Of a stretch of 12,646 nt of DNA, positions 1 through 6,595 are shown one piece after another. Source of the stretch: Nocardioides sp. (GTDB taxonomy: Bacteria > Actinomycetota > Actinomycetes > Propionibacteriales > Nocardioidaceae); NCBI GenBank assembly GCA_030452025.1, contig JAKDNC010000042.1, positions 1 through 12,646 on the forward strand, written 5' to 3'. How positions within the stretch are numbered: position 1 is the stretch's first letter; each line of letters opens with the position of its first letter. The notes beneath the pieces were generated by a model that saw only the letters and a list, made by a program, of their open reading frames with translations, was not told the origin of the DNA and did no database searches. Made by a program: the position numbers and the translations under genes.

Positions 1-460
1 CCTTGGCGACACGGCCGGGAACGTCGGAGAAGACCAGGTCGGCCACGACGTCGTTGGCCTTGCGGAGCCGGGCGGCGAGCTGTGAGAGCAGGCTGTGCGC
101 CACGCCCGCACGACCATCGAGCCAGCGCAGCAGGTCCTCGTGGGACAGCGAGGCGAAGGTGGCGTCAGTGACGGTGGTGACTGTGGCCGAGCGCGGGCCC
201 GGGTCGAAGAGCGTCAGCTCGCCGAACATCTGGCCGGGTCCGAGGATGGCGAGCAGATTCTCCCGACCGTCGGAGGAGGTCCGGCCGAGCTTCACCTTGC
301 CCTCGAGCACGACGTAGAGCTTGTCGCCGGCGTCGCCCTCATGGAAGAGCACCTCGCCACGACGCAGGCGCGTGTCGGCCATCGAAGTGCGCAGCGCAGT
401 GGCCGCCTCGTCATCGAGTGCGCTGAAGAGCGGAGCCTGACGAATTACGTCGTTGTCCAC
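1..460 (-). CDS. crp: Crp/GlxR-type cAMP-responsive transcription factor (C-terminus cut off)
   Basis: Global cAMP-binding transcriptional regulator of the CRP/FNR superfamily, cytoplasmic and DNA-binding as a dimer. About 153 residues are visible and the C-terminal helix-turn-helix lies outside the window. The cyclic-nucleotide-binding beta-roll is plain: RRGEVLFHEGDAGDKLYVV at about residues 33-51, GKVKLGR at 54-60, and the phosphate-binding cassette FGELTLFDPGPRSAT at 79-93. In that cassette E81 and R90 match the E. coli CRP residues E72 and R82 that contact cAMP. The last visible residues (SDVPGRVAK) begin the linker to the HTH and closely match mycobacterial CRP. The start is GTG at 460, with GGGAGGA five bases upstream; a nearby ATG (474-472) is out of frame. 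The gene diverges from nth, and a CRP-like site lies between the two. Family assignment is very secure; cAMP binding is inferred from the conserved cassette. Confidence 0.95.
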   Translation of the reverse strand, partial: MDNDVIRQAPLFSALDDEAATALRTSMADTRLRRGEVLFHEGDAGDKLYVVLEGKVKLGRTSSDGRENLLAILGPGQMFGELTLFDPGPRSATVTTVTDATFASLSHEDLLRWLDGRAGVAHSLLSQLAARLRKANDVVADLVFSDVPGRVAK

Positions 461-495
461 GAGTTCCTCCCATGTAGGTGCGGGGTTCGGGGATG

Positions 496-501
496 ATCCT
501 A
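496..501 (-). promoter_or_regulatory. Candidate crp -10 element (TAGGAT)
   Basis: TAGGAT on the minus strand lies 35 bp upstream of the crp GTG. It would give a short leader of about 30 nt carrying the clear Shine-Dalgarno sequence. No convincing -35 hexamer is present at 16-18 bp, as is common for regulated actinobacterial promoters. Prediction from sequence only. Confidence 0.4.
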
Positions 502-503
502 TC

Positions 504-519
504 CGTGGTTCACGTCACA
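504..519. promoter_or_regulatory. CRP/GlxR-like operator in the crp-nth intergenic region
   Basis: The 16-mer CGTGGTTCACGTCACA matches the consensus TGTGA-N6-TCACA at 8 of 10 specified positions and keeps the core GTG-N8-CAC. It lies 44-59 bp upstream of the crp start and directly next to the candidate crp -10 element, a position suited to autorepression. It could also affect the divergent nth operon. Mycobacterial CRP and corynebacterial GlxR are known to bind sites of this type, including in their own promoters. Binding here is inferred. Confidence 0.5.
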
Positions 520-586
520 ACATCAATCCGACCGGCCCGAAACTGCCGAGGGTGACCACGATCCGGGTCTCGGGCGACCTCCAACG

Positions 587-592
587 TAGTCT
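587..592 (+). promoter_or_regulatory. Candidate -10 element of the nth operon, leaderless arrangement
   Basis: TAGTCT fits TANNNT and ends 6 nt before the GTG start of nth. That puts the expected transcription start at or next to the start codon. There is only a weak purine run (GGGCGG) in place of a Shine-Dalgarno sequence. The TAG inside this hexamer is also the in-frame stop that rules out any start further upstream. No clear -35 is seen. Confidence 0.4.
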
Positions 593-598
593 GGGCGG

Positions 599-1303
599 GT
601 GCCCGCGACCCACCCTGACACAGCGCTCGTACGCCGTGCCCGAAAGATGAACCGTGTCCTCGCGGAAACCTATCCTGATGCAGGGTGCGAACTCGACTTC
701 GCGAACCCCTTCGAGCTCCTCGTCGTCACCGTGCTGAGCGCGCAGACCACCGACAAGCGGGTCAACGCCGTGCGCCCGACGCTCTTCGCGGCCTACCCGG
801 ACGCGATCACGATGGCCGGGGCGGCGCGCACCAACCTAGAGACCATCATCGGGCCGCTCGGCTTCTTTCGCGCCAAGACCGAATCCCTGCTCAAGTTGAG
901 CCAAGCCCTGGTCGCCGAGCACGACGGCGAGGTGCCGGGCAACCTGGACGACCTGGTGAAGCTCCCCGGTGTCGGCCGCAAGACCGCGAACGTGGTGCTG
1001 GGCAACGCCTTCGACGTTCCCGGCATCACCGTCGACACCCACTTCGGTCGACTGGTGCGTCGATTCGGCTGGACCGAGGAGACCGATCCGGTCAAGGTCG
1101 AGCACGCGATCGGCGCCCTGTTCCCGAAACGGGACCAGACGATGCTCTCCCATCACATCATCTGGCACGGCCGCCGCCGCTGCCACTCCCGCAAGCCCGC
1201 CTGCGGCGCCTGTCCCATCGCCCACTGGTGTCCCGCATTCGGCGAGGGTCCTACTGACGCGGCAGAAGCCGCCAAGCTCGTCCGCACCGAGGGCCGCGCA
1301 TGA
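599..1303 (+). CDS. nth: Endonuclease III (DNA glycosylase/AP lyase)
   Basis: Base-excision-repair enzyme that removes oxidised pyrimidines and cleaves the abasic site by beta-elimination. The 234 residues cover the full family length. The helix-hairpin-helix is LPGVGRKTANVVL (122-134) with catalytic K128; catalytic D146 sits in ITVDTHFGR. The C-terminal 4Fe-4S loop is intact as C195-x6-C202-x2-C205-x5-C211. GTG at 599 is the only plausible start: an in-frame TAG lies 12 nt upstream, and the N-terminus LVRRARKMNR aligns with mycobacterial Nth at the expected distance. ATG at 649 would remove conserved N-terminal helix residues. It is the first gene of a four-gene operon; its TGA overlaps the next ATG by 4 nt. 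Function is secure. Confidence 0.97.
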   Translation: MPATHPDTALVRRARKMNRVLAETYPDAGCELDFANPFELLVVTVLSAQTTDKRVNAVRPTLFAAYPDAITMAGAARTNLETIIGPLGFFRAKTESLLKLSQALVAEHDGEVPGNLDDLVKLPGVGRKTANVVLGNAFDVPGITVDTHFGRLVRRFGWTEETDPVKVEHAIGALFPKRDQTMLSHHIIWHGRRRCHSRKPACGACPIAHWCPAFGEGPTDAAEAAKLVRTEGRA

Positions 1304-1932
1304 GGCTGTCCCTGATCCCCGCCGCCTCCCTGGCTTTGCTGCTGGCCGGCTGCGGCGCAGTCACCCCGACCGATTCAGGACCCGAGCGCGTGGACACAAA
1401 GGTCGATACGCCAGCGCTCCGCAAGGAGAAGAAGGACGCCGGGATCATCCCCTGCAGGCCCCCGGCCGACGGCAGCGCCGCCGGGCAGGGCATGCCCAAG
1501 GTGACGCTCCCCTGTTTCGGTGGCGGGAAGGACATCGACGTCTCCCACCTCCGGGGCCCGATGGTGATCAACCTCTGGGCTTCCTGGTGCGGCCCGTGCC
1601 GTGACGAGCTGCCGGTCTACCAGCAGTTCCACGAGAAGTTCGGCGACAAGGTGCAGGTCCTCGGCGTCAACTACAACGACCAGATGCCCGAGGCGGCGAT
1701 GGACCTGCTCGCCGACACCGGGGCGACGTACCCGGAGCTGGCCGACCCCAACACCGACCTCGCCTATCAGGATCCGCTGCCGAACTTCCAGGGCCTGCCG
1801 GCGATCATCTTCGTCGACGAGGACGGCGCGATCGTGGACGGGAACGGCAACACCCGGGTGATGTTCGAGGAGATCGACTCACTCTCCGAGCTCACTCGCC
1901 TGGTCGAGAAGAACCTGGACGTGAAGTTGTGA
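1300..1932 (+). CDS. TlpA/ResA-like thioredoxin-fold lipoprotein
   Basis: Extracytoplasmic membrane-anchored thiol-disulfide oxidoreductase of 210 residues. A short lipoprotein signal peptide ends in the lipobox L15-A-G-C18, so C18 should be lipidated. The thioredoxin domain runs from about residue 64 to 208. The active site is W96-C97-G-P-C100 within VINLWASWCGPC, and the cis-proline is P167 in GLPAII. Two further cysteines (C52 in IIPCRP and C72 in TLPCFG) precede the domain and may form a structural disulfide. ATG at 1300 overlaps the nth stop, so translation is probably coupled. In M. tuberculosis the thioredoxin-like Rv3673c occupies the same slot between nth and the NUDIX/marP pair. The physiological substrate is unknown; cytochrome c maturation or general envelope disulfide reduction are the family roles. 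The neighbouring MarP-type protease depends on a disulfide, which makes it a candidate client (inference). Confidence 0.92.
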   Translation: MRLSLIPAASLALLLAGCGAVTPTDSGPERVDTKVDTPALRKEKKDAGIIPCRPPADGSAAGQGMPKVTLPCFGGGKDIDVSHLRGPMVINLWASWCGPCRDELPVYQQFHEKFGDKVQVLGVNYNDQMPEAAMDLLADTGATYPELADPNTDLAYQDPLPNFQGLPAIIFVDEDGAIVDGNGNTRVMFEEIDSLSELTRLVEKNLDVKL

Positions 1933-2630
1933 TTCCCGACTGGCTCGAACCCATCCGCGACGGCGCGAAGTCGATCACCGTCCACGACCTGACCCGCTTC
2001 ATGCCGCCCGAGGGCAGCGAGGCCCGGCGGGGCGCCGTACTCATGCTCTTCGGGGACGGCCGTCAGGGACGCGAGGTTCTGCTCACCGAGCGCTCCCACA
2101 CGATGCGCAGCCACCCGGGACAGGTTTCTTTTCCCGGCGGCGGCATCGATCCCGGCGAGACACCCCACGACGCCGCGCTGCGGGAGGCCTGGGAGGAGAC
2201 CGGCCTGGACCCCCGCGGGGTCGAGGTCTTCGCCGACCTGCCCGAGCTCTGGCTGCCGCCCAGCAACTACGCGGTCACGCCGGTCCTGGGCTGGTGGGCC
2301 GAGCCGTCGCCGGTGACCACCTACTCGGTCGAGGAAGTCCATGCGATCCATCGGGTGCTGGTCTCCGACCTCGTCGAGCCCACCCACCGGATCAACGTCC
2401 GCCACCCCAGCGGATGGCTCGGACCGGGATTCCTGATCGGTGAGGACCGCGACGTGATCCTGTGGGGCTTCACCGCCGGGATCATCTCTCGGCTCTTCGA
2501 CCACGTCGGCTGGACGAAACCCTGGGACACCGAGCGGGTGCGTGACCTGCCCGACTACATGTTCCGGGGAGAGCCACCCAGAAACGACTTCGCCCCGAAC
2601 ACCGAGTTCAAGGAGCGGCCCGGCCGATGA
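1929..2630 (+). CDS. NUDIX hydrolase, CoA pyrophosphatase type (NudL/NUDT7-like)
   Basis: Predicted cytoplasmic hydrolase cleaving CoA or acyl-CoA to 3',5'-ADP and 4'-phosphopantetheine, in 233 residues. The canonical Nudix box G-x5-E-x7-REUxEExGU is complete at residues 71-93, with REAWEETGL at 85-93 providing the metal ligands. Just before it, LLTERSHTMRSHPGQVSFPGG (51-71) matches the extra signature that separates CoA pyrophosphatases from other NUDIX enzymes. The start is GTG at 1929, giving a GTGA overlap with the tlpA-like stop. The stop in turn overlaps marP by 4 nt. The homologous position in M. tuberculosis is Rv3672c. Substrate is inferred from the UPF0035-like signature and is not proven. 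Confidence 0.92.
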   Translation: MIPDWLEPIRDGAKSITVHDLTRFMPPEGSEARRGAVLMLFGDGRQGREVLLTERSHTMRSHPGQVSFPGGGIDPGETPHDAALREAWEETGLDPRGVEVFADLPELWLPPSNYAVTPVLGWWAEPSPVTTYSVEEVHAIHRVLVSDLVEPTHRINVRHPSGWLGPGFLIGEDRDVILWGFTAGIISRLFDHVGWTKPWDTERVRDLPDYMFRGEPPRNDFAPNTEFKERPGR

Positions 2631-3802
2631 ACGTCCTCGACTGGATCCTAGTGTTCCTCGTCTTCACCTACGCGCTGTCGGGATATTGGCAGGGCTTCGT
2701 CACGGGAGCCTTCGCGACCGCCGGCCTGCTGATGGGCGGGCTGCTCGGGATCTGGCTGGCACCGATCGCGCTCGGCGACGCGGACCCTTCGATCTGGGTC
2801 TCGCTCGGCGCGCTGTTCATCGTGATCCTCTCCGCAACGCTGGGCCAGGCGTTCCTGCAGTACGCCGGGGCCAGGGTGCGAGAGCAGATCAGGTGGCAAC
2901 CGGTCCGGGCCGTCGACGCGATCGGCGGCGCACTTCTCAGTGCAGCCGCCGTACTCTTGGTCGCCTGGGCGCTGGGCGTGGCCGTCTCCGGCACCAAGAT
3001 CGGCTCGATCACGCCGATGGTGCGCGATTCGATGCTGCTCGCCAAGGTCGACCGGGCGCTGCCCGAGCGGGCCAACCGGGTGCTCAACTCGTTCAACAAG
3101 GTGGTCGGGACCAACTTCTTCCCGCAGTACCTCGAACCCTTCGCGCCGGAGCGCATCGTCGAGGTCGCCCCGCCGCCGAAGGGCATTGCCCGCGACCCCG
3201 ATGTCGAGGCGGCCTCGGAAAGCGTCCTGAAGATCCACGGCGACAACAGCTGCGGACGAGGCGTCGAAGGCAGTGGCTTCGTCTACGCCGACGGTCGCGT
3301 GATGACCAACGCACACGTCCTGGCCGGCGTCGACGACCCCCAGGTGCTCGTCGGGGACGAAGCCCTGGACGCCAGGGTCGTCTACTACAACAGCGACCTG
3401 GACGTCGCCGTGCTCAGCGTGGACGGCCTGGACCGGCCGCGTCTCGGGTTCGACACCGATGCGAAGAAGGGGCAGGGCGCCGCCGTGCTCGGCTACCCCC
3501 AGGACGGTCCGTACGACGTCCAGCCAGCACGTATCCGGAACGAGCAGCGACTGCGCTCGCCGGACATCTACGGCAACGGCTCGGTGCTCAGGGAAGTGTT
3601 CTCGGTCCGCGGCCTGATCCGCCCGGGAAACTCCGGAGGGCCGCTGGTCAACAGCAAGGGCGACGTGATCGGCGTGGTCTTCGCCGCGTCGGTCACCGAC
3701 GAGAACACCGGCTACGCGCTCACCGCGGAACAGGTCTCCGACGCCGCCGGGAAGGGAGCGACCAGCCGCAGCCAGGTCGACACCGGCGGATGCGCGGGAT
3801 GA
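2627..3802 (+). CDS. marP: MarP-like membrane-anchored serine protease
   Basis: Membrane-embedded trypsin/chymotrypsin-fold protease of 391 residues facing the periplasm. The N-terminal CvpA-like region has about four transmembrane helices (roughly 2-20, 26-48, 57-78 and 98-121). A linker follows, then the protease domain (about 195-391). The catalytic triad is complete: H230 in TNAHVLAG, D259 in NSDLDVAVL, and S336 in RPGNSGGPL. C209 (NSCGRG) and C389 (TGGCAG) match the C214-C395 disulfide that activates M. tuberculosis MarP (Rv3671c). There the enzyme is needed for acid resistance and cleaves the peptidoglycan hydrolase RipA. The ATG overlaps the NUDIX stop (ATGA). It is the last gene of the nth operon, and the stop codon sits inside a GC-rich inverted repeat. 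Family call is strong; a role in acid or envelope stress is transferred by homology. Confidence 0.95.
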   Translation: MNVLDWILVFLVFTYALSGYWQGFVTGAFATAGLLMGGLLGIWLAPIALGDADPSIWVSLGALFIVILSATLGQAFLQYAGARVREQIRWQPVRAVDAIGGALLSAAAVLLVAWALGVAVSGTKIGSITPMVRDSMLLAKVDRALPERANRVLNSFNKVVGTNFFPQYLEPFAPERIVEVAPPPKGIARDPDVEAASESVLKIHGDNSCGRGVEGSGFVYADGRVMTNAHVLAGVDDPQVLVGDEALDARVVYYNSDLDVAVLSVDGLDRPRLGFDTDAKKGQGAAVLGYPQDGPYDVQPARIRNEQRLRSPDIYGNGSVLREVFSVRGLIRPGNSGGPLVNSKGDVIGVVFAASVTDENTGYALTAEQVSDAAGKGATSRSQVDTGGCAG

Positions 3803-3811
3803 TCCCCGCGC
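3792..3811. terminator. GC-rich hairpin between convergent genes
   Basis: GCGCGGG and CCCGCGC form a perfect 7-bp all-G/C stem around the 6-nt loop ATGATC. It spans the marP stop codon and lies just before the convergent holin-like gene's stop at 3818. There is no T-tract on either side, so it is not a classical intrinsic terminator. Such stems are frequent between convergent actinobacterial genes and could end both transcripts. Confidence 0.45.
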
Positions 3812-3817
3812 GTGGAC

Positions 3818-4219
3818 TCAGCGATTCTTGAGCGCAGTCTTCGTCTCCTGCGCGTGATGGATCGCGCGCTCGGGTCCCTTGACCTTCTTGACCTTCTTGA
3901 GCCCGATCAGTGCCAGGATCCCGGCGATGATCACGTAGATGAAGAACACGATCAGGAACGCCCAGTGCAGGTCGAGTCCGTCGCCGTTCCAGTTGATCAG
4001 GAACGCGATGAAGATCGAGAAGATGATCAACGAGAGCAGCAACAAGAAGGCGGCCACGCCGAAGAGGGCCGCACCGATCCCGCCGGCCTTGACGCTGACC
4101 TTCAACTCGGACTTGGCGAGCTTGATCTCGTTGGAGACCAGGCTGGAGACGTCACGCTGGGCATCGGCCACGAGACGACCGATGGTCGGTTCTTCCTTCT
4201 TCACCTCATCGGTGGACAT
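3818..4219 (-). CDS. Holin-superfamily III-like (DUF1469) small membrane protein
   Basis: A 133-residue membrane protein of the actinobacterial holin-X/Phage_holin_3_6 type. It has a charged amphipathic N-terminus with the helix SLVSNEIKLAKSELKVSVKAG (26-46), two transmembrane helices (about 47-76 and 85-107), and a lysine-rich cytoplasmic tail (KKVKKVKG, 108-115). Proteins of this family are usually chromosomal, not phage lysis genes, and have no firmly established function. ATG at 4219 is preceded by AGGGAG at good spacing. It follows the MBL gene on the same strand after 78 bp that contain a possible promoter, so it may be transcribed separately. Nothing else in the window suggests a prophage. 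Family confidence is good; function unknown. Confidence 0.8.
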   Translation of the reverse strand: MSTDEVKKEEPTIGRLVADAQRDVSSLVSNEIKLAKSELKVSVKAGGIGAALFGVAAFLLLLSLIIFSIFIAFLINWNGDGLDLHWAFLIVFFIYVIIAGILALIGLKKVKKVKGPERAIHHAQETKTALKNR

Positions 4220-4249
4220 GCGGGCGCTCCCTGTGTCGGCGTTCTGTTC

Positions 4250-4264
4250 AGTCCGGATCGGACT
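4250..4264. promoter_or_regulatory. Inverted repeat over a candidate promoter of the holin-like gene
   Basis: AGTCCG-GAT-CGGACT is a perfect 6-bp inverted repeat 31-45 bp upstream of the holin-like ATG. On the minus strand it overlaps a -10-like TAGAGT (4267-4262). It could be an operator, or a small hairpin terminating read-through from the MBL operon. The sequence does not decide between these. Confidence 0.3.
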
Positions 4265-4297
4265 CTACACGTCACCCGGGCGCACACGTGCGCGCTC

Positions 4298-5092
4298 CTA
4301 CCGGCCCGTCAGAAACGCAAGTTGCGCCCGGACACTCAGTTCGGCCGCACCCCACAGCACCGGGTCGACGTCGCGGTAGACGATCTCCACGACCTGCCGC
4401 GGAAGATCGTCGGCGTCGCGGTCGAGACCCCCCAGCGCCGCCTCCACCTGGTCAAGTCGGTCCTTGCGGTGGGCGAGGTAGAAATCGAGCACACCGAGCG
4501 CGTCATCGATGACCGGTCCGTGACCCGGCCAGATCGAGCCGATCTCGTGCTCGGAGGCCAGCCGGTGCAGCCGGTCGAGAGAATCGAGGTAGGCCCCGAG
4601 CTGTCCGTCCGGGTGGGCCACGACCGTCGTACCCCGCCCCAAGACGGTGTCCCCGGTGAGCAGCGCACTCTCGGCAGGGACGTGGAAGGAGAGCGAGTCG
4701 GAGGTGTGCCCCGGTGTAGCGACCACGTGGACCTCGAGCCCGTCGACCGCGACCACGTCTCCGTCGCCGAGCCCCTCGGAGCCGAGCTGGTATGCCGGGT
4801 CCAGCGCACGCACGCCGCAGCCCATCCGCTCGGCGAACTCACGCGCCGCCTCCGAGTGGTCGGCGTGGTGATGGGTGAGAAGTACGGCGGCCACCGGCCC
4901 CGAGGACTCCTCGATCGCGTCGAGATGGGACTCGATGGAGGGCCCCGGATCGATCACGATCGAGCGGCGGGCGTCCGGTTCACGCAGCACCCAGGTGTTG
5001 GTGCCGTCGAGGGTCATCATGTTGGCGTTGGGGGCCAGCACACAGCGTGCCCTGGCTCCGAAGGCTCCGCCGCCCCAGCCCGGTTCACTCAT
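4298..5092 (-). CDS. Metallo-beta-lactamase-fold hydrolase (LACTB2-like)
   Basis: Cytoplasmic zinc-dependent hydrolase of 264 residues. The metal-binding signature is THHHADH with H74-x-H76-x-D78-H79, followed by H129 (TPGHTSDS), D148 (TGDTV) and H191 (WPGHGP). All canonical ligands for a dinuclear site are present. The C-terminal part, YLAHRKDRLDQVEAAL (205-220) and beyond, resembles the winged-helix-like tail of LACTB2/Rv3677c proteins, which have hydrolase or endoribonuclease activity. There is no signal peptide. The ATG overlaps the upstream NUDIX stop by 4 nt, so it belongs to the DUF4177-RidA-NUDIX-MBL operon. A short inverted repeat (GCGCA-CACG-TGCGC, 4280-4293) lies 5 nt past its stop and might act as a weak terminator. 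Substrate unknown; not a true beta-lactamase by architecture. Confidence 0.92.
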   Translation of the reverse strand: MSEPGWGGGAFGARARCVLAPNANMMTLDGTNTWVLREPDARRSIVIDPGPSIESHLDAIEESSGPVAAVLLTHHHADHSEAAREFAERMGCGVRALDPAYQLGSEGLGDGDVVAVDGLEVHVVATPGHTSDSLSFHVPAESALLTGDTVLGRGTTVVAHPDGQLGAYLDSLDRLHRLASEHEIGSIWPGHGPVIDDALGVLDFYLAHRKDRLDQVEAALGGLDRDADDLPRQVVEIVYRDVDPVLWGAAELSVRAQLAFLTGR

Positions 5093-5961
5093 CGTGCGAG
5101 TTCTTCCCCGACCCGGATCCCCAACTGCACAAGGCGATCGGGGACGACCAGGCGCGATCCCGACGGATCAGCAGTCGGCTCGATCATCTCGTGCGGCAGC
5201 GTGGCCACGTGGGCCATCGCCTCGTCGGTGGAGCAGGCGTCGTACATCTCGCAGCAGGTGGCATAGGTGGGCGGCAGCATCAGCATGTCGTCGGCATCGA
5301 CCGCGCGGATCGCGTCGCGCACCGGCAGCCAGGTGACCTTGTCGGACTCGCTGGAGACGTCGCGGGTGGCTTGACCCTCCGGGAGCGCGGCCACGAAGAA
5401 CCAGGTGCGGTAGCGCTTGGGTTCGAAGACGGGTGTCAGCCAGCCACCGAGCGACGAGAGCAGGTCGGTGCGCAGCAGCAGTCCGCGGCGCTCCAGGACG
5501 GAGGTCAGCGAGATTTCGTGTGCGACCAGCGCCCGTCGGTCCGCCTCCCAGTCCTCGCCGGTGGTGTCCTCGACGACCTTCTCCGCGGTCCCGGCGAGCA
5601 GCACGCCGGACTCCTCGAAGGTCTCCCGGACGGCAGCGCAGACGAGCTCGCGGGCCTCGTCCTCGCTGCAGTCCATCCGTCCCGCCCATTCGGCGACCGA
5701 CGGGCCGACCCAGAAGTCGTCGCCGATCTCGGCGTCCCGGGCGTCGACTCCCCCGCCCGGGAAGACGCACATGCCCGCAGCGAACTCCATGCCGACGTGG
5801 CGGCGCAGCAGGTAGACGTCGAGTCCACCGGGTCGGCCGTCGCCCTCGCGCAGGAGTACGACGGTCGAGGCGGCCTTGGGCTCGACCGGGGTGCGATCGC
5901 CGGCGGCGTACTCGCGCGCCGCGGCCAGCAGGTCAGGAGGCAGGCTGCGGGTCGGGTCCAT
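5089..5961 (-). CDS. NUDIX hydrolase, NUDT19-like with interrupted Nudix box
   Basis: A 290-residue cytoplasmic NUDIX protein. The Nudix box is split. The glycine part FPGGGVDARD (67-76) is separated from RETFEESGVLL (112-122) by an insertion of roughly 30 residues, characteristic of the NUDT19/RP2 subgroup and absent from ordinary NUDIX enzymes. The metal-binding glutamates E113, E116 and E117 remain. NUDT19 hydrolyses CoA and acyl-CoA, so a second CoA-diphosphatase activity is plausible but only inferred. I chose ATG at 5961, one base after the RidA stop. A longer reading up to 6045 would overlap ridA and adds a low-complexity arginine/serine stretch. The stop overlaps the MBL start by 4 nt. 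Confidence 0.88.
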   Translation of the reverse strand: MDPTRSLPPDLLAAAREYAAGDRTPVEPKAASTVVLLREGDGRPGGLDVYLLRRHVGMEFAAGMCVFPGGGVDARDAEIGDDFWVGPSVAEWAGRMDCSEDEARELVCAAVRETFEESGVLLAGTAEKVVEDTTGEDWEADRRALVAHEISLTSVLERRGLLLRTDLLSSLGGWLTPVFEPKRYRTWFFVAALPEGQATRDVSSESDKVTWLPVRDAIRAVDADDMLMLPPTYATCCEMYDACSTDEAMAHVATLPHEMIEPTADPSGSRLVVPDRLVQLGIRVGEELAR

Positions 5962-5962
5962 G

Positions 5963-6421
5963 TCAGACCTCGACGATGATCTCGACCTCGACCGGCGAGT
6001 CCAGCGGGAGGACAGGCGCCGCGACGGCCGAGCGGGCGTGCACACCCGCGTCGCCGAAGGCTCTCCCGAAGAGCTCCGAGGCGCCGTTGGCGACCCGGGG
6101 CTGTCCGGTGAAGTCGGGCGTGGAGGCCACGAACGCGACGACCTTCACGATCCGCTTGACCTGGTCGAGGTCGCCGATCTCGGCCTTCACGGCGGCGATC
6201 GCGTTGAGGGCGCACTGCTGGGCACAGGCAGCGGCCTCCTCCTCGGTGACCTCGCCGCCGACCTTGCCGGTGACCATCAGCTCGCCGGACTTCATCGGCA
6301 GCTGGCCGGAGGTGAACACGTAGTTCCCGGTGCGGACCGCCGGGACGTAGGCGGCAACCGGCTTGGCGACGTCCGGCACGCTCAGTCCGAGCTCCTCGAG
6401 ACGCTGCTCGACGGCGCTCAC
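5963..6421 (-). CDS. RidA/YjgF/YER057c/UK114-family protein
   Basis: A 152-residue member of the trimeric RidA superfamily, which deaminates reactive enamine/imine intermediates and protects PLP enzymes. Core motifs are VFTSGQLPM (35-43), QQCALNAIAAVKAEIGDLDQVKRIVKVVAFV (68-98) and HARSAVAAPVLPLDSPVEVEIIVEV (128-152). R130 aligns with the substrate-binding R105 of E. coli RidA. The protein is about 20 residues longer than canonical RidA because of an N-terminal extension and belongs to the UK114-like subgroup seen in Rv3678c. Deaminase activity is therefore less certain. The start is GTG at 6421, overlapping the DUF4177 stop (GTGA). The next gene starts one base after its own stop. Confidence 0.9.
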   Translation of the reverse strand: MSAVEQRLEELGLSVPDVAKPVAAYVPAVRTGNYVFTSGQLPMKSGELMVTGKVGGEVTEEEAAACAQQCALNAIAAVKAEIGDLDQVKRIVKVVAFVASTPDFTGQPRVANGASELFGRAFGDAGVHARSAVAAPVLPLDSPVEVEIIVEV

Positions 6422-6588
6422 GAGACGTCACCACCCTCGAGGGGGCGCTTGAAATAGCCCACCAGGTTCTCCGGGTTCATCCCCGGCGCGATCTGGACCA
6501 GCTCCCAGCCTTCGGAGCCGAAGTTGTCCAGGATCTGCTTCGCGGCGTGCGTCAGGATCGGGGCAGTCAGGTATTCCCACTTCGTCAT
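6418..6588 (-). CDS. DUF4177-type small protein
   Basis: A 56-residue soluble protein, MTKWEYLTAPILTHAAKQIL followed by DNFGSEGWELVQIAPG and a C-terminal VGYFKRPLEGG. The WEY...GWELV pattern is the DUF4177 signature, also found in the M. tuberculosis small protein Rv3678A, which likewise sits beside a RidA gene. The open frame continues 20 codons upstream to 6648. ATG at 6588 is preferred because the family begins with M-x-KWEY and because the extension would run into the preceding gene. TAGGGT ends 7 nt before this ATG, so it is probably the leaderless first gene of the operon. Function unknown. Confidence 0.85.
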   Translation of the reverse strand: MTKWEYLTAPILTHAAKQILDNFGSEGWELVQIAPGMNPENLVGYFKRPLEGGDVS

Positions 6589-6595
6589 GCTGCGC

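Noticed and set aside
3818..4219. Prophage lysis module suggested by the holin-like protein
   Set aside because: No endolysin, integrase or structural phage gene is nearby. This holin-superfamily type is common on actinobacterial chromosomes.
3812..5266. 484-codon plus-strand open frame
   Set aside because: Antisense to the holin-like, MBL and NUDIX genes, all of which have intact motifs; the composition is typical of shadow frames.
5962..6045. N-terminal extension of the NUDT19-like gene up to 6045
   Set aside because: It would overlap the RidA coding region by more than 80 bp and adds an arginine/serine stretch unlike the family. ATG at 5961 fits the operon spacing.
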